Origin: Phycisphaerae bacterium
Lineage (GTDB): Bacteria; Planctomycetota; Phycisphaerae; UBA1845
Reading direction: 5' to 3'
DNA length: 9,017 bases
NCBI GenBank assembly: GCA_029260195.1
Contig: JAJDDS010000089.1
Location: 1 to 9,017, forward strand
Shown here: positions 1-6,692 of the stretch, piece after piece
How the letters are laid out: the number at the start of each line of letters is the position of its first letter
How positions within the stretch are numbered: position 1 is the first letter of the stretch
The notes under the pieces: model-generated
What the model saw: the letters and a program-made list of their open reading frames with translations, nothing else
Told to the model about the DNA's origin: nothing
Databases searched by the model: none
Translations under genes and position numbers: made by a program

Positions 1-1
1 C

Positions 2-844
2 GGGCAGTGGAACAAGAAGGAATTCTCCGAAGCCCGTGGCCTCAAGGGGCGAACGCTCGGGATCGTCGGTCTGGGGCGCATCGGCCAAGCCGTCGCGCGA
101 CGGGCGCGGGGATTCGAGATGCCCGTCGTCGCTTGGAGCCGGTCCTTGACGAACGAGTCCGCGGAGCGATTACACGTCGCGCCGTGCGAAAGCGCCGCCG
201 ACGTCGCATCCCGCTGCGACGTCCTGTCCATCCACTTGGCGTCAACGCCCGACACGAAAGACCTGGTAAATCGCGCCGTGCTCGAGCGCCTCAAACCGGG
301 CAGCTACGTCATCTATACATCGCGCGCCGACGTACTCGATTACGCCGCGCTGGCGGACGAGGTAAAGCAGCGGGAGATTCGCGTTGGACTCGACGTGTAT
401 CCCGACGAGCCGTCCTCCGGTGTCGCGCCCTTCTCGCCCCCCATTTTCGAAACCGGTGGCGTCGTCTGCGGCACGCACCACATCGGCGCCTCCACCGCGC
501 AGGCCCAACAAGCCATCGGCGAGGAAACGGTCCGCATCGTAAAGTCCTATCTCGAGACCGGGCAGGTCATCCATTGCGTCAACTTACGCGAAGGCAGCGC
601 CGCGACATGGTGCCTCAGCGTGCGCCACCTCAACAAACCCGGCGTCCTGGCAGGCGTGCTCGAAGCGCTCAGCCACGAACGCATCAATGTCGAGGAGATG
701 CACAACGTCATCCTCGCCGGCGGCGATGCTGCCCGCGCGCAAATCCACCTCGACGCCAAACCCGCCGACCAAGTCCTCGAGCGCATCAGAAGCCAGTCGG
801 ACAGCGTGCTGGGTGTCGACCTAACCCACGGGAACCAGGACTAG
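2..844 (+). CDS. serA: D-3-phosphoglycerate dehydrogenase-like 2-hydroxyacid dehydrogenase with ACT domain (5' partial)
   Basis: This is the last 280 residues of an NAD-dependent D-2-hydroxyacid dehydrogenase; the reading frame is open from base 2 and the N-terminus lies outside the window. The nucleotide-binding motif GLGRIG is at fragment residues 23-28. The expected catalytic triad can be placed at Arg108 (TSRADV), Glu136 (DVYPDEP) and His160 (HHIGAST). After a linker, residues about 205-274 read as an ACT domain (SVRHLNKPGVLAGVLEAL). In SerA enzymes the ACT domain binds serine as feedback inhibitor, and the enzyme oxidises 3-phosphoglycerate as the first step of serine synthesis in the cytoplasm. 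The short catalytic-ACT arrangement resembles the roughly 400-residue E. coli-type SerA. One oddity is that the usual R-G-G after the catalytic Arg is R-A-D here, so another 2-hydroxyacid substrate is possible. It ends in TAG, and no gene follows for over 500 nt. Confidence 0.85.
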   Translation, partial: GQWNKKEFSEARGLKGRTLGIVGLGRIGQAVARRARGFEMPVVAWSRSLTNESAERLHVAPCESAADVASRCDVLSIHLASTPDTKDLVNRAVLERLKPGSYVIYTSRADVLDYAALADEVKQREIRVGLDVYPDEPSSGVAPFSPPIFETGGVVCGTHHIGASTAQAQQAIGEETVRIVKSYLETGQVIHCVNLREGSAATWCLSVRHLNKPGVLAGVLEALSHERINVEEMHNVILAGGDAARAQIHLDAKPADQVLERIRSQSDSVLGVDLTHGNQD

Positions 845-1020
845 CCCGACGGCTCGGTACCCCTCGCCGACGACATCCCGTCCGCGTCCAGCCGCCAGTA
901 TGACGGGCTCCGAGGACACTTCTTCTCGGCTCGCATGGCTCCAAAAGGCCGATTCTGGTCCCGGAATCGGGGATGACGACGGCTACACGGTTTTCTCTGC
1001 GCCTTTTACGCAGAACCCCC
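845..1020. other. Noncoding gap after serA-like gene
   Basis: No credible gene is seen here. A 7-bp perfect inverted repeat, CCGATTC (949-955) with GAATCGG (964-970), can extend by a G-T and a G-C pair to a compact hairpin with a 4-nt loop. It is not followed directly by a T-run (the first is TTTT at 991-994), so it is a poor intrinsic terminator, although it may still mark the end of the upstream transcript. Confidence 0.4.
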
Positions 1021-1050
1021 TTGAAAAGGCAGGTCGATCTGTGTTATAAA
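1021..1050 (+). promoter_or_regulatory. Sigma70-type promoter for first PEP-CTERM gene
   Basis: A -35 box TTGAAA (1021-1026) and a -10 box TATAAA (1045-1050) are separated by 18 nt. Each differs from consensus by one base. Transcription would start near 1057 and read towards the PEP-CTERM gene at 1361, leaving a 5' leader of about 300 nt. An inverted repeat, GCCTTTT (1001-1007) with AAAAGGC (1024-1030), has its right arm on the -35 box and could be an operator. The promoter call is by inspection only. Confidence 0.55.
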
Positions 1051-1345
1051 CCAGAATAGCCCCAGGCGAGGGCAGGCCGATCCCGGTCGCCGTCGTGAGT
1101 TGGGGCATGCATATCGCGAGGGATCCTGAGAGAGAGATTGGGGATCGTTCGTCGATCGGGAGGCGTCGCGCCGCTCGTGTCGATGCGTGGTCTCGCGGTG
1201 CCGGGCGTTGCGCTCGGTGTTCGTATGTGTGAACGGTACCGTCCGCGATGGCGCGGTCGGTTTGGTGGAGTTTTGATTGGCTCTAGAGAACGCCGTCGAG
1301 TCGTGAACCTCGCCGGTGTAAGTTTTGGAACGCGTTTCAATACGT
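1051..1345 (+). other. Long 5' leader upstream of first PEP-CTERM gene
   Basis: This is noncoding sequence between the predicted promoter and the ribosome binding site. It contains several small dyads: GATCG/CGATC (1143-1157), the palindrome ACGGTACCGT (1233-1242) and CCGCG/CGCGG (1243-1256). Such short dyads are easily found by chance in GC-rich DNA. I recognise no known riboswitch class. A TTG-started frame (1138-1347) runs through it and stops inside the Shine-Dalgarno of the next gene, but its product is arginine-rich and resembles no family. Confidence 0.35.
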
Positions 1346-1360
1346 AGGAGGAGCAGGATA

Positions 1361-2011
1361 ATGAAAATTGCAATGCACTTGGCGATCGTGGCAGCACTTG
1401 CGATCGCGATCAGCGCGCCGGCGTTCGCCACCGGCACGTACAACGGGGGTGGCTTTGGAATTCCGGATGACGGGTACAACGGCTCGCTCGGTTCCATGGG
1501 TTCGGGGTCCACGTCCGTTCCGGGCGGCGAGCCCGGTGGCGATTTCATCAGCGACATCTCGCTGGACATGAACCTGAACCACACCTGGGTTGGTGACCTG
1601 ACCATCAAGCTGGAAGGCCCCGGCGGACTCGTCACTCTCATGTCGCGGCCCGGATTCGCCGAGCCCGCCGATGACGGCAGCGGATGCTGCGGCTTCGGAA
1701 GCGACGTCTTCTCGACGCAGACCTTCAGCGACGCCGCGAGCGCCTCGGCCGAGGACTTTGGCGGCAACGACCCGGTTCCCCCGGGCTCGATGTGGAACCC
1801 GCACGGCGGCGTTCTCGGCGACACCTCGCTGATGGACACCTTCGGCGGAACCAACGCTGTCGGTAACTGGACGTTGTACGTCGGTGACGGCGCGCTCCAG
1901 GACACCGGCGATGTCAGCGAATGGGCGCTCAACCTGACGACCGTTCCCGAGCCCACCACCCTGGCGATGCTCGCCATCGGCGGTTTGGCGCTGGCTCGTC
2001 GTCGTCGCTAG
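1361..2011 (+). CDS. Secreted P-domain protein with PEP-CTERM sorting signal (copy 1)
   Basis: The product is 216 residues and probably exported. Residues 1-23 form a signal peptide (MKIAMHLAIVAALA...APAFA, cleavage after AFA). The body, about residues 60-190, resembles the P/Homo B domain of proprotein convertases (HTWVGDLTIKLEGPGG early, GNWTLYVGDG and VSEWALNL at the end). No protease domain is attached. Residues 195-216 are a textbook PEP-CTERM tail: VPEPTT, a hydrophobic stretch, then RRRR. Family knowledge says such proteins are recognised and cut by an exosortase during passage to the cell surface or outside. An adjacent Cys pair (GCCG) is conserved in the copy downstream. I chose the ATG at 1361, not the in-frame ATG at 1325, because AGGAGG (1346-1351) lies 9 nt upstream and the signal peptide begins there. 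The exact function, perhaps carbohydrate or protein binding outside the cell, is not known. Confidence 0.93.
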   Translation: MKIAMHLAIVAALAIAISAPAFATGTYNGGGFGIPDDGYNGSLGSMGSGSTSVPGGEPGGDFISDISLDMNLNHTWVGDLTIKLEGPGGLVTLMSRPGFAEPADDGSGCCGFGSDVFSTQTFSDAASASAEDFGGNDPVPPGSMWNPHGGVLGDTSLMDTFGGTNAVGNWTLYVGDGALQDTGDVSEWALNLTTVPEPTTLAMLAIGGLALARRRR

Positions 2012-2110
2012 GTCGGCGAACGGATTGGGTTCCGGGATGACCTGATCGTCGCCCGCACGCCCGCCACGGCACCCGCCCTTCCGTTTGTGGGTGTCGACAA
2101 GAGACATATG

Positions 2111-2145
2111 AGGGGAAGGTGTCCATCGGCGGCACCTTCCCCTTT
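2111..2145 (+). terminator. Intrinsic-terminator-like hairpin after first PEP-CTERM gene
   Basis: AGGGGAAGGTG (2111-2121) pairs perfectly with CACCTTCCCCT (2133-2143). The stem extends by T-G and C-G to about 13 bp, with a 7-nt loop. Only a short T tract (TTT, 2143-2145) follows, so termination may be partial. The hairpin lies about 100 nt after the stop codon and about 115 nt before the next start, so it probably separates two transcripts or lowers expression of the second gene. Confidence 0.65.
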
Positions 2146-2160
2146 CGTCATTTCCACGTT

Positions 2161-2231
2161 GTCGCGACGGCCGACAGTCGGCTCTGGGCGCGCCGCCGTC
2201 CTCAGGATTCTCCTGACGTCCTCTCAGGACG
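2161..2231 (+). promoter_or_regulatory. Cluster of dyads in the leader of second PEP-CTERM gene
   Basis: Five consecutive perfect dyads lie within 71 bp: GTCGCGAC (2161-2168), GCCGACAGTCGGC (2170-2182), GGCGCGCC (2187-2194), TCAGGA-TTC-TCCTGA (2202-2216) and CGTCCT-CTC-AGGACG (2217-2231). The last two compete with another fold, because TCCTGA (2211-2216) can also pair with the second TCAGGA (2224-2229). CGTCCTC is directly repeated at 2197 and 2217. The ribosome binding site GAGGAG starts at 2246, just 15 nt downstream. The structure could act in transcript stability, attenuation or protein binding; no known class is recognised. No convincing -35/-10 pair was found in this gap. Confidence 0.4.
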
Positions 2232-2259
2232 CACCAAAAACTTGCGAGGAGAGACTCTC

Positions 2260-2925
2260 ATGGCGCACGCGAGCAAGACGGTGTGTGCAGGGTTGGTACT
2301 GGCGATCGTAACCACCGCTCCGGCGCTCGCCACCGGCACCTACAACGGAAACGGCTTCTGGATTCCGAACAGCTCATACAACGGCTCGCTCGCCTCGATG
2401 GGCTCGAGTTCCACGTCCGTTCCGGCCGGTGAGCCCGGCGGCGAGTTCATCAGCGACATCGCGCTGAACATCGGCCTGTACCACACGTGGGTCGGCGACC
2501 TGACCATCAAGCTGGAAGGCCCCGGCGGCCTGGTCACGCTCATGTCGCGTCCCGGTTTCCTCGAGTGGGCAGACGACGGCACTGGATGCTGCGGCTCCGG
2601 CAGCGACGTCGACTCGACACAATTCTTCACCGACGATGCCGCTACCTCTGCCGAGTTGTTTGGCGCCGCCGACCCGGTTCCCCCGAACTCGATGTGGAAT
2701 CCGGACGGTGGTGTCCTCGGCGACACTTCGTTGCTGGACACCTTCGGCGGAACCAGCGCGATTGGTGACTGGACGCTGTACGTCCGCGACAGTTCGTCCG
2801 GCCAGGCCATCGGCGAGGTTAGCGAATGGTCGCTCAACCTGACAACGGTTCCCGAGCCCACGACGCTTGCGATGCTCGCCCTCGGCGGTCTATCGCTGGC
2901 TTCTCGTCGTCGCACCGCGAGGTGA
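2260..2925 (+). CDS. Secreted P-domain protein with PEP-CTERM sorting signal (copy 2)
   Basis: The product is 221 residues and a close paralogue of the protein encoded at 1361-2011, about three-quarters identical by eye over the mature part. The signal peptide is residues 1-24 (ending APALA before TGTYNG). The P/Homo B-like body keeps the HTWVGDLTIKLEGPGG block, the GCCG cysteine pair and a VSEWSLNL end. The PEP-CTERM tail starts at residue 197 (VPEPTTLAMLALGG) and ends in SRRRTAR. The two signal peptides are much less alike than the mature regions, as expected if only the mature part is constrained. I chose the ATG at 2260 because GAGGAG (2246-2251) lies 8 nt upstream; the open frame extends 47 codons further but contains no signal-like sequence there. 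The likely role is as for copy 1: exported, sorted by an exosortase, ligand unknown. It ends in TGA 45 nt from the convergent selA gene, with no strong terminator between them. Confidence 0.93.
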   Translation: MAHASKTVCAGLVLAIVTTAPALATGTYNGNGFWIPNSSYNGSLASMGSSSTSVPAGEPGGEFISDIALNIGLYHTWVGDLTIKLEGPGGLVTLMSRPGFLEWADDGTGCCGSGSDVDSTQFFTDDAATSAELFGAADPVPPNSMWNPDGGVLGDTSLLDTFGGTSAIGDWTLYVRDSSSGQAIGEVSEWSLNLTTVPEPTTLAMLALGGLSLASRRRTAR

Positions 2926-2970
2926 GTTGACCGTGCTGCTGCATAACCGGCGTTGGTCTCTGACCACAAT

Positions 2971-4398
2971 TCACCGCGAGGTTTGTGCGGCGCTGGGGCA
3001 TACCGGCGTCTGAGCCACAGCCGTCGCCAGGTTGCGGAGGTCCTTTTCGCGGAGCGTGCGGAGGTCGAACGTGATCTGATCGTCACTGATGCGCGCAACG
3101 ACCGGGGGGGACGACTGGCGAAGGCGCTGCATGACGGCGTCGACCTTGGCAAATGTGGGGCGCCAGCGGATGACGACCGTTTCCAATCCCTCACCGGGGA
3201 GCGAACCGCCACCAACGAAGCCGATATCAGAGCTGACGAAGAACTTCTCGTCGGGCAGCACCTCGGAGAGCATCTTCTCGAGCACGCCCGCCCGCAGCGC
3301 AAGATCGTCCGTCGTCGCCGCGAGCATCGCAAGTGTGGGGACACGCTCGATCGCAGCCGACGGATCGGTGTAGCGGCGGAGCGTAGCTTCGAGGGCGAGC
3401 AATACGAGTTTGTCGAGCCGGTAGCTTCGCATCAGTGGATGGGCTTCAAGTCGTGCGATCAGGTCGCGCCTCCCCAGGATGACGCCAGCCTGCGGTCCGC
3501 CCAGCAATTTATCCCCTGAGAAGCAAACGACGTCGAAACCGGCGGACACGGATTGCCCGACAAACGGTTCGGTCGGCAGGCCGATGCGGGCGAGATCGAA
3601 CATGGCGCCGCTGCCGAGGTCGTCTACGGCGATGACGTTGTGAGCGCGGGCACACTCGACGAGCTCTTCGAGCGTCGGCTCCTCCGTGAACCCGACGATG
3701 CGGAAGTTGCTGTGGTGGACGCGCAGGAGCGCAGCCGTGTTCTCCGTGATGGCGCTGCGATAGTCGGCGATGCGCGTGCGATTCGTGGTTCCGACCTCGC
3801 GCAGGATAGCACCCCCAGCCGCCATGATGTCAGGCATGCGGAACGACCCACCAATTTCCACAAGCTGACCACGCGAGACGATGACCTCCCGTCCGTCGCA
3901 GAGCGCACGCATGATGAGGAGCATCGCAGCCGCGTTATTATTCACCACCGTGGCAGCCTCGGCGCCGGTCAGTTGGCAAAGCAGATCGCTGACATGCGCC
4001 TGCCTTCGCCCACGTTTCCCGGTCTCGAGATCAAATTCCAGATTGGCATAGCCGCACGCACCTTTCACGACGGCGTCGATGGCTTCATCGCAGAGCGGCG
4101 CGCGCCCGAGTCCGGTGTGCAGCACGACGCCCGTCGCGTTGATGACCGGTCGCAACGAGGGCCTTGTCTGCGCGGTGAGCAGTTCCTCCGCCATTCCCAG
4201 GATGGTGTCGGTGTCGTAGGCCGCGTCCGGTTCCCCGTTGTGGAGAATGTCACGTCGAGCGTGATCGAGGGCGGCGCGAAGCGCAGCCGTGACTTCGGCG
4301 CGGGTGGCGGATTGACACCAGCGCTGGACGGGATCCGCCTTGAGCAGTTCGTCGACGGCGGGCAGTGCGCGGAGTTGCTCCGTTTGGCGCGGATTCAC
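2971..4398 (-). CDS. selA: L-seryl-tRNA(Sec) selenium transferase SelA
   Basis: SelA is a PLP enzyme that converts seryl-tRNA(Sec) to selenocysteyl-tRNA(Sec) using selenophosphate, in the cytoplasm. The protein is 475 residues, the usual length for bacterial SelA. An N-terminal helical part (residues 1-80) precedes the signature INATGVVLHTGLGRAPL (86-102). Further conserved blocks are VVNNNAAAMLL (151-161), SRGQLVEIGGSFRMPDIM (175-192), EVGTTNRT (201-208) and AVDDLGSGAMFDL (257-269). The PLP-binding lysine is Lys297 in SGDKLLGGPQAG. The start is GTG at 4398, supported by a strong Shine-Dalgarno inside the end of selB and by the 4-nt overlap with the selB stop (GTGA), typical of translational coupling. 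The gene ends in TGA. It is second in a selB-selA operon and reads towards the PEP-CTERM gene. The selenophosphate synthetase gene selD is not in the window. Confidence 0.97.
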   Translation of the reverse strand: MNPRQTEQLRALPAVDELLKADPVQRWCQSATRAEVTAALRAALDHARRDILHNGEPDAAYDTDTILGMAEELLTAQTRPSLRPVINATGVVLHTGLGRAPLCDEAIDAVVKGACGYANLEFDLETGKRGRRQAHVSDLLCQLTGAEAATVVNNNAAAMLLIMRALCDGREVIVSRGQLVEIGGSFRMPDIMAAGGAILREVGTTNRTRIADYRSAITENTAALLRVHHSNFRIVGFTEEPTLEELVECARAHNVIAVDDLGSGAMFDLARIGLPTEPFVGQSVSAGFDVVCFSGDKLLGGPQAGVILGRRDLIARLEAHPLMRSYRLDKLVLLALEATLRRYTDPSAAIERVPTLAMLAATTDDLALRAGVLEKMLSEVLPDEKFFVSSDIGFVGGGSLPGEGLETVVIRWRPTFAKVDAVMQRLRQSSPPVVARISDDQITFDLRTLREKDLRNLATAVAQTPVCPSAAQTSR

Positions 4399-6341
4399 AG
4401 TGACGCCTCCTCATGCATGATCCTTGTATCGCCTTGGCGCTTCGTGAACTTAACGCGATCGAGGTATTCCATCAGTGGCACGGCGTACTTTCTGGACGAA
4501 TTGAGACGCTCGCGAACAGCCGCGACGGTGACGCTCGATTCGTTCGCGATCATCTCGGCGACGATCTCCCGCAGCCGAGTTTCATGCTCGGCTGCGAGGT
4601 AGATGGTACCATCGATTTCGGTGAGTTGCCCGTAGGCGACCGCAATCTTGGCGAGGCGGCGGACGCGTTTGACGTCGGTGTTAACGGACTTCGCCAGATC
4701 GTCGAGCGAGGGGGGTTGGAAGTCGGCGTGTCGGAGGCGGCGGAGTATGGCCTCCAGATGTTTCTCGTCTTGTGCGGACATCTGCGGAGCGAACGCGGGC
4801 AGGCACGCGAACCGCCCGTGAATCTTGACGCGTCCCCCCTGCCGGTATCGATCGAACAGCGATCGGCCGAGTCCGGATGTGCTCTTTCGTTCCAGCCAAC
4901 CCACGACCGCGTCGACGTGACACCCGGGCTCGTCGGGGTGCGACTCGTGATGACGCTCGAGCCAGCGATCAGCCCGGGCGAAGAGCGCGTCGAGACAAGC
5001 GGATACGATCCGACGATCGGAACCGTTCAGCGCAACCCACCGCCCGGCGTCAGCCAGGGTCTCTTGTAAGACGGACACTGCGTCCGGTTCGATCCCGGTC
5101 CGGGCGGATAAGTGCAAATCGCTCGTGCGGTCGAACGCGCACTCGGTTAGAACCTGAGTGAGGCGTTCAGCCGGGCTGCCGGATCGCAGCGTCTCCAGCG
5201 CCTTTTCCTCGACCGTCCGATCCGGTAACCAGCGGCGCGCGATCGGCCTGAGCACGACTCCGCCGCCGATCGTTCGGGCGTCATTCTCCTCGCGGGCGAT
5301 GAATCGCTGCCCATAGGTCGCGAAAAACGGCTCGCCGGATCGAAGCTGGACGAACGCCGTCGCGCCGGGCGCGACGGGTTGGCGATCAAGGGGGGCAAGG
5401 CGCGCGAACACTTCCCGCGTACCCATGCAAATCCGCATCTTCGAGAATGGCCGAATCGGCTTCGGACAGGTCGAGAGCGCTTCGAATGAGACGTCGATGC
5501 GCGAGGCCGGCGTGACGAAGTCGGGTGTCGTAAGCTCGCAACCTCGATCGATTTCGCGTCGGTCGACCCCGATGAGATTGAGCGCCCCTCGCTGCCCCAG
5601 CATGACCGCCTCGCGCGACGCGCCATGCGACTGCATCTCACGCACCCGACACCGCGACCCGCCGGGGTGGAGTTGCAGGGTGTCGCCGGAATGCACTAGC
5701 CCCCGCAACACAGAGCCCGTGACCACCGTCCCGCGCCCGCGCACGGTGAAGATGCGATCGATCGCCATCCGAAAGGGGCCGCTCGGTTCGCGATCCGGGA
5801 TGCGTTCAGCCGTCGCGTTGAGCACGCGCTTCAACTCGTCAATTCCCTCGCCCGTATCAGACGAAACGCGCACCATTGGAGATCCCTCGAGCGACGTGCC
5901 ATCCAGCAGGTCTTGAACCTCCTCCTCCACCAACTCCAGAAGCGTTGAATCGACGATGTCGGTCTTGGTGATGGCGACGACGGCGCGCCTAATCCCGACG
6001 AGGCGCAGAACCTCGATGTGCTCGACGGTCTGGGGCATCACGGAATCGTCGCCCGCCACAACAATCAGCGCCATGTCGATCCCCGTCGCGCCGGCAACCA
6101 TCGTGCGAACGAATCGCTCGTGTCCGGGCACGTCGACGATCCCGTAATGCATATCGCCCGACACCAACTCGGCGAACCCAAGTTCGATGGTCATCCCGCG
6201 CCGCTTCTCCTCGGGCAACCGGTCGGTGTTGGTTCCGGTGAGCGCCGCGACGAGCGAAGTCTTGCCGTGGTCGATGTGGCCGGCGGTCCCAAGTATCAGG
6301 AATCGCCCACCCTGTGAGATGTCGTGCGTGTGTTCCACCAT
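4395..6341 (-). CDS. selB: Selenocysteine-specific elongation factor SelB
   Basis: SelB is the special translation GTPase that carries selenocysteyl-tRNA(Sec) to UGA codons marked by a SECIS hairpin in selenoprotein mRNA. The 648-residue product has the normal family length. GTPase motifs: G1 GHIDHGKT (21-28), G2 with Thr51 in GMTIELGF, G3 DVPGH (70-74), G4 TKTD (125-128, the usual SelB form) and a G5-like SSDTGEG (160-166). EF-Tu-like beta-barrel domains follow (about 185-370, including VRGRGTVVTGSVLRG). The C-terminal part (about 375-648) matches the winged-helix SECIS-binding region and ends with the family's typical SSRKYAVPLMEYLDR block (615-629). The start is ATG at 6341, directly before the G1 segment; the upstream ribosome binding site is weak (GGATGGA about 12 nt away). 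The gene is first in the operon and overlaps selA by 4 nt. Its own stop is TGA, read as stop because no SECIS context is expected there. Confidence 0.97.
   Translation of the reverse strand: MVEHTHDISQGGRFLILGTAGHIDHGKTSLVAALTGTNTDRLPEEKRRGMTIELGFAELVSGDMHYGIVDVPGHERFVRTMVAGATGIDMALIVVAGDDSVMPQTVEHIEVLRLVGIRRAVVAITKTDIVDSTLLELVEEEVQDLLDGTSLEGSPMVRVSSDTGEGIDELKRVLNATAERIPDREPSGPFRMAIDRIFTVRGRGTVVTGSVLRGLVHSGDTLQLHPGGSRCRVREMQSHGASREAVMLGQRGALNLIGVDRREIDRGCELTTPDFVTPASRIDVSFEALSTCPKPIRPFSKMRICMGTREVFARLAPLDRQPVAPGATAFVQLRSGEPFFATYGQRFIAREENDARTIGGGVVLRPIARRWLPDRTVEEKALETLRSGSPAERLTQVLTECAFDRTSDLHLSARTGIEPDAVSVLQETLADAGRWVALNGSDRRIVSACLDALFARADRWLERHHESHPDEPGCHVDAVVGWLERKSTSGLGRSLFDRYRQGGRVKIHGRFACLPAFAPQMSAQDEKHLEAILRRLRHADFQPPSLDDLAKSVNTDVKRVRRLAKIAVAYGQLTEIDGTIYLAAEHETRLREIVAEMIANESSVTVAAVRERLNSSRKYAVPLMEYLDRVKFTKRQGDTRIMHEEASL
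4406..4412 (-). promoter_or_regulatory. Ribosome binding site deciding the GTG start of selA
   Basis: On the minus strand the sequence reads GAGGAGG, then 7 nt, then GTG at 4398. It lies inside the last codons of selB. This near-perfect Shine-Dalgarno fixes the selA start at GTG and points to coupled translation of the two genes. Confidence 0.8.
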
Positions 6342-6692
6342 CGGTGCGAATTATCCATCCGGTGGCCTGAAATCGCCAGCAACCCCGAAACACGGAGTTG
6401 GGCTGCGCCGTCGTCGAGCAGACTGAGTAGCCGTGCGAAGACAGGCGATTTGGGCGACTTTGCTCTCAATTGATAGATTTTGCATGGTTTCAGCCGTGAC
6501 GGGGGGGGGTGTTTTTCTGGATATCAGCCATTTGATTCCGTAGACTAATAATGGGTTTACGTTTCTGCTTGGTCGCCGTCGGTCTGACTTGTGGTCGCGC
6601 TTCTACGGTGCGGCGGCTCTAGCCGATAGAATCAGTGGTGGATCGGGACCTGCGCATCGCGCGGCCGTGATGGGCGATCCGGGAGTACGGCG
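6342..6692. other. Divergent noncoding region between selB and the FHA gene
   Basis: This 351-nt gap should carry promoters for selB-selA (minus) and the FHA gene (plus). About 6460-6560 is visibly richer in A and T than its surroundings and contains a run of nine G (6501-6509) followed by TGTTTTT. I could not find a -35/-10 pair with correct spacing on either strand; TTGATT (6532-6537) and TAATAAT (6546-6552) are too close together. A 44-codon minus-strand frame starting near 6486 resembles no family. No tRNA(Sec)-like fold was recognised. Confidence 0.4.

Noticed and set aside
1190..1215. Possible sigma54 promoter (GG...GC) upstream of the first PEP-CTERM gene, as seen for PEP-CTERM genes in some other bacteria
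   Set aside because: The spacing between GG and GC is 11, not the required 10, and the flanking bases do not fit.
1006..1977. Long minus-strand open frame (323 codons) opposite the first PEP-CTERM gene
   Set aside because: It is a shadow of the real gene: Ser/Pro-rich composition mirrors the plus-strand codons, and it resembles no family. A similar minus frame (2340-3344) lies opposite the second copy and is rejected for the same reason.
2951..2967. Small hairpin TGGTC/GACCA between the convergent PEP-CTERM and selA genes
   Set aside because: A stem of five pairs with a 3-nt loop and no T-run is too weak to call a bidirectional terminator.
3553..4602. Plus-strand open frame of 349 codons
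   Set aside because: It lies opposite selA and the end of selB, which have clear family motifs, and its own translation shows no recognisable domain.
5085..5110. GGTTCGATCC-like T-loop sequence suggesting a tRNA, possibly selC
   Set aside because: It lies inside the selB coding sequence (encoding TGIEPD on the minus strand), and no acceptor or anticodon stem can be formed around it.
6532..6552. TTGATT and TAATAAT as a promoter for the FHA gene
   Set aside because: The two elements are only 8 nt apart, so they cannot serve as -35 and -10 of one promoter.
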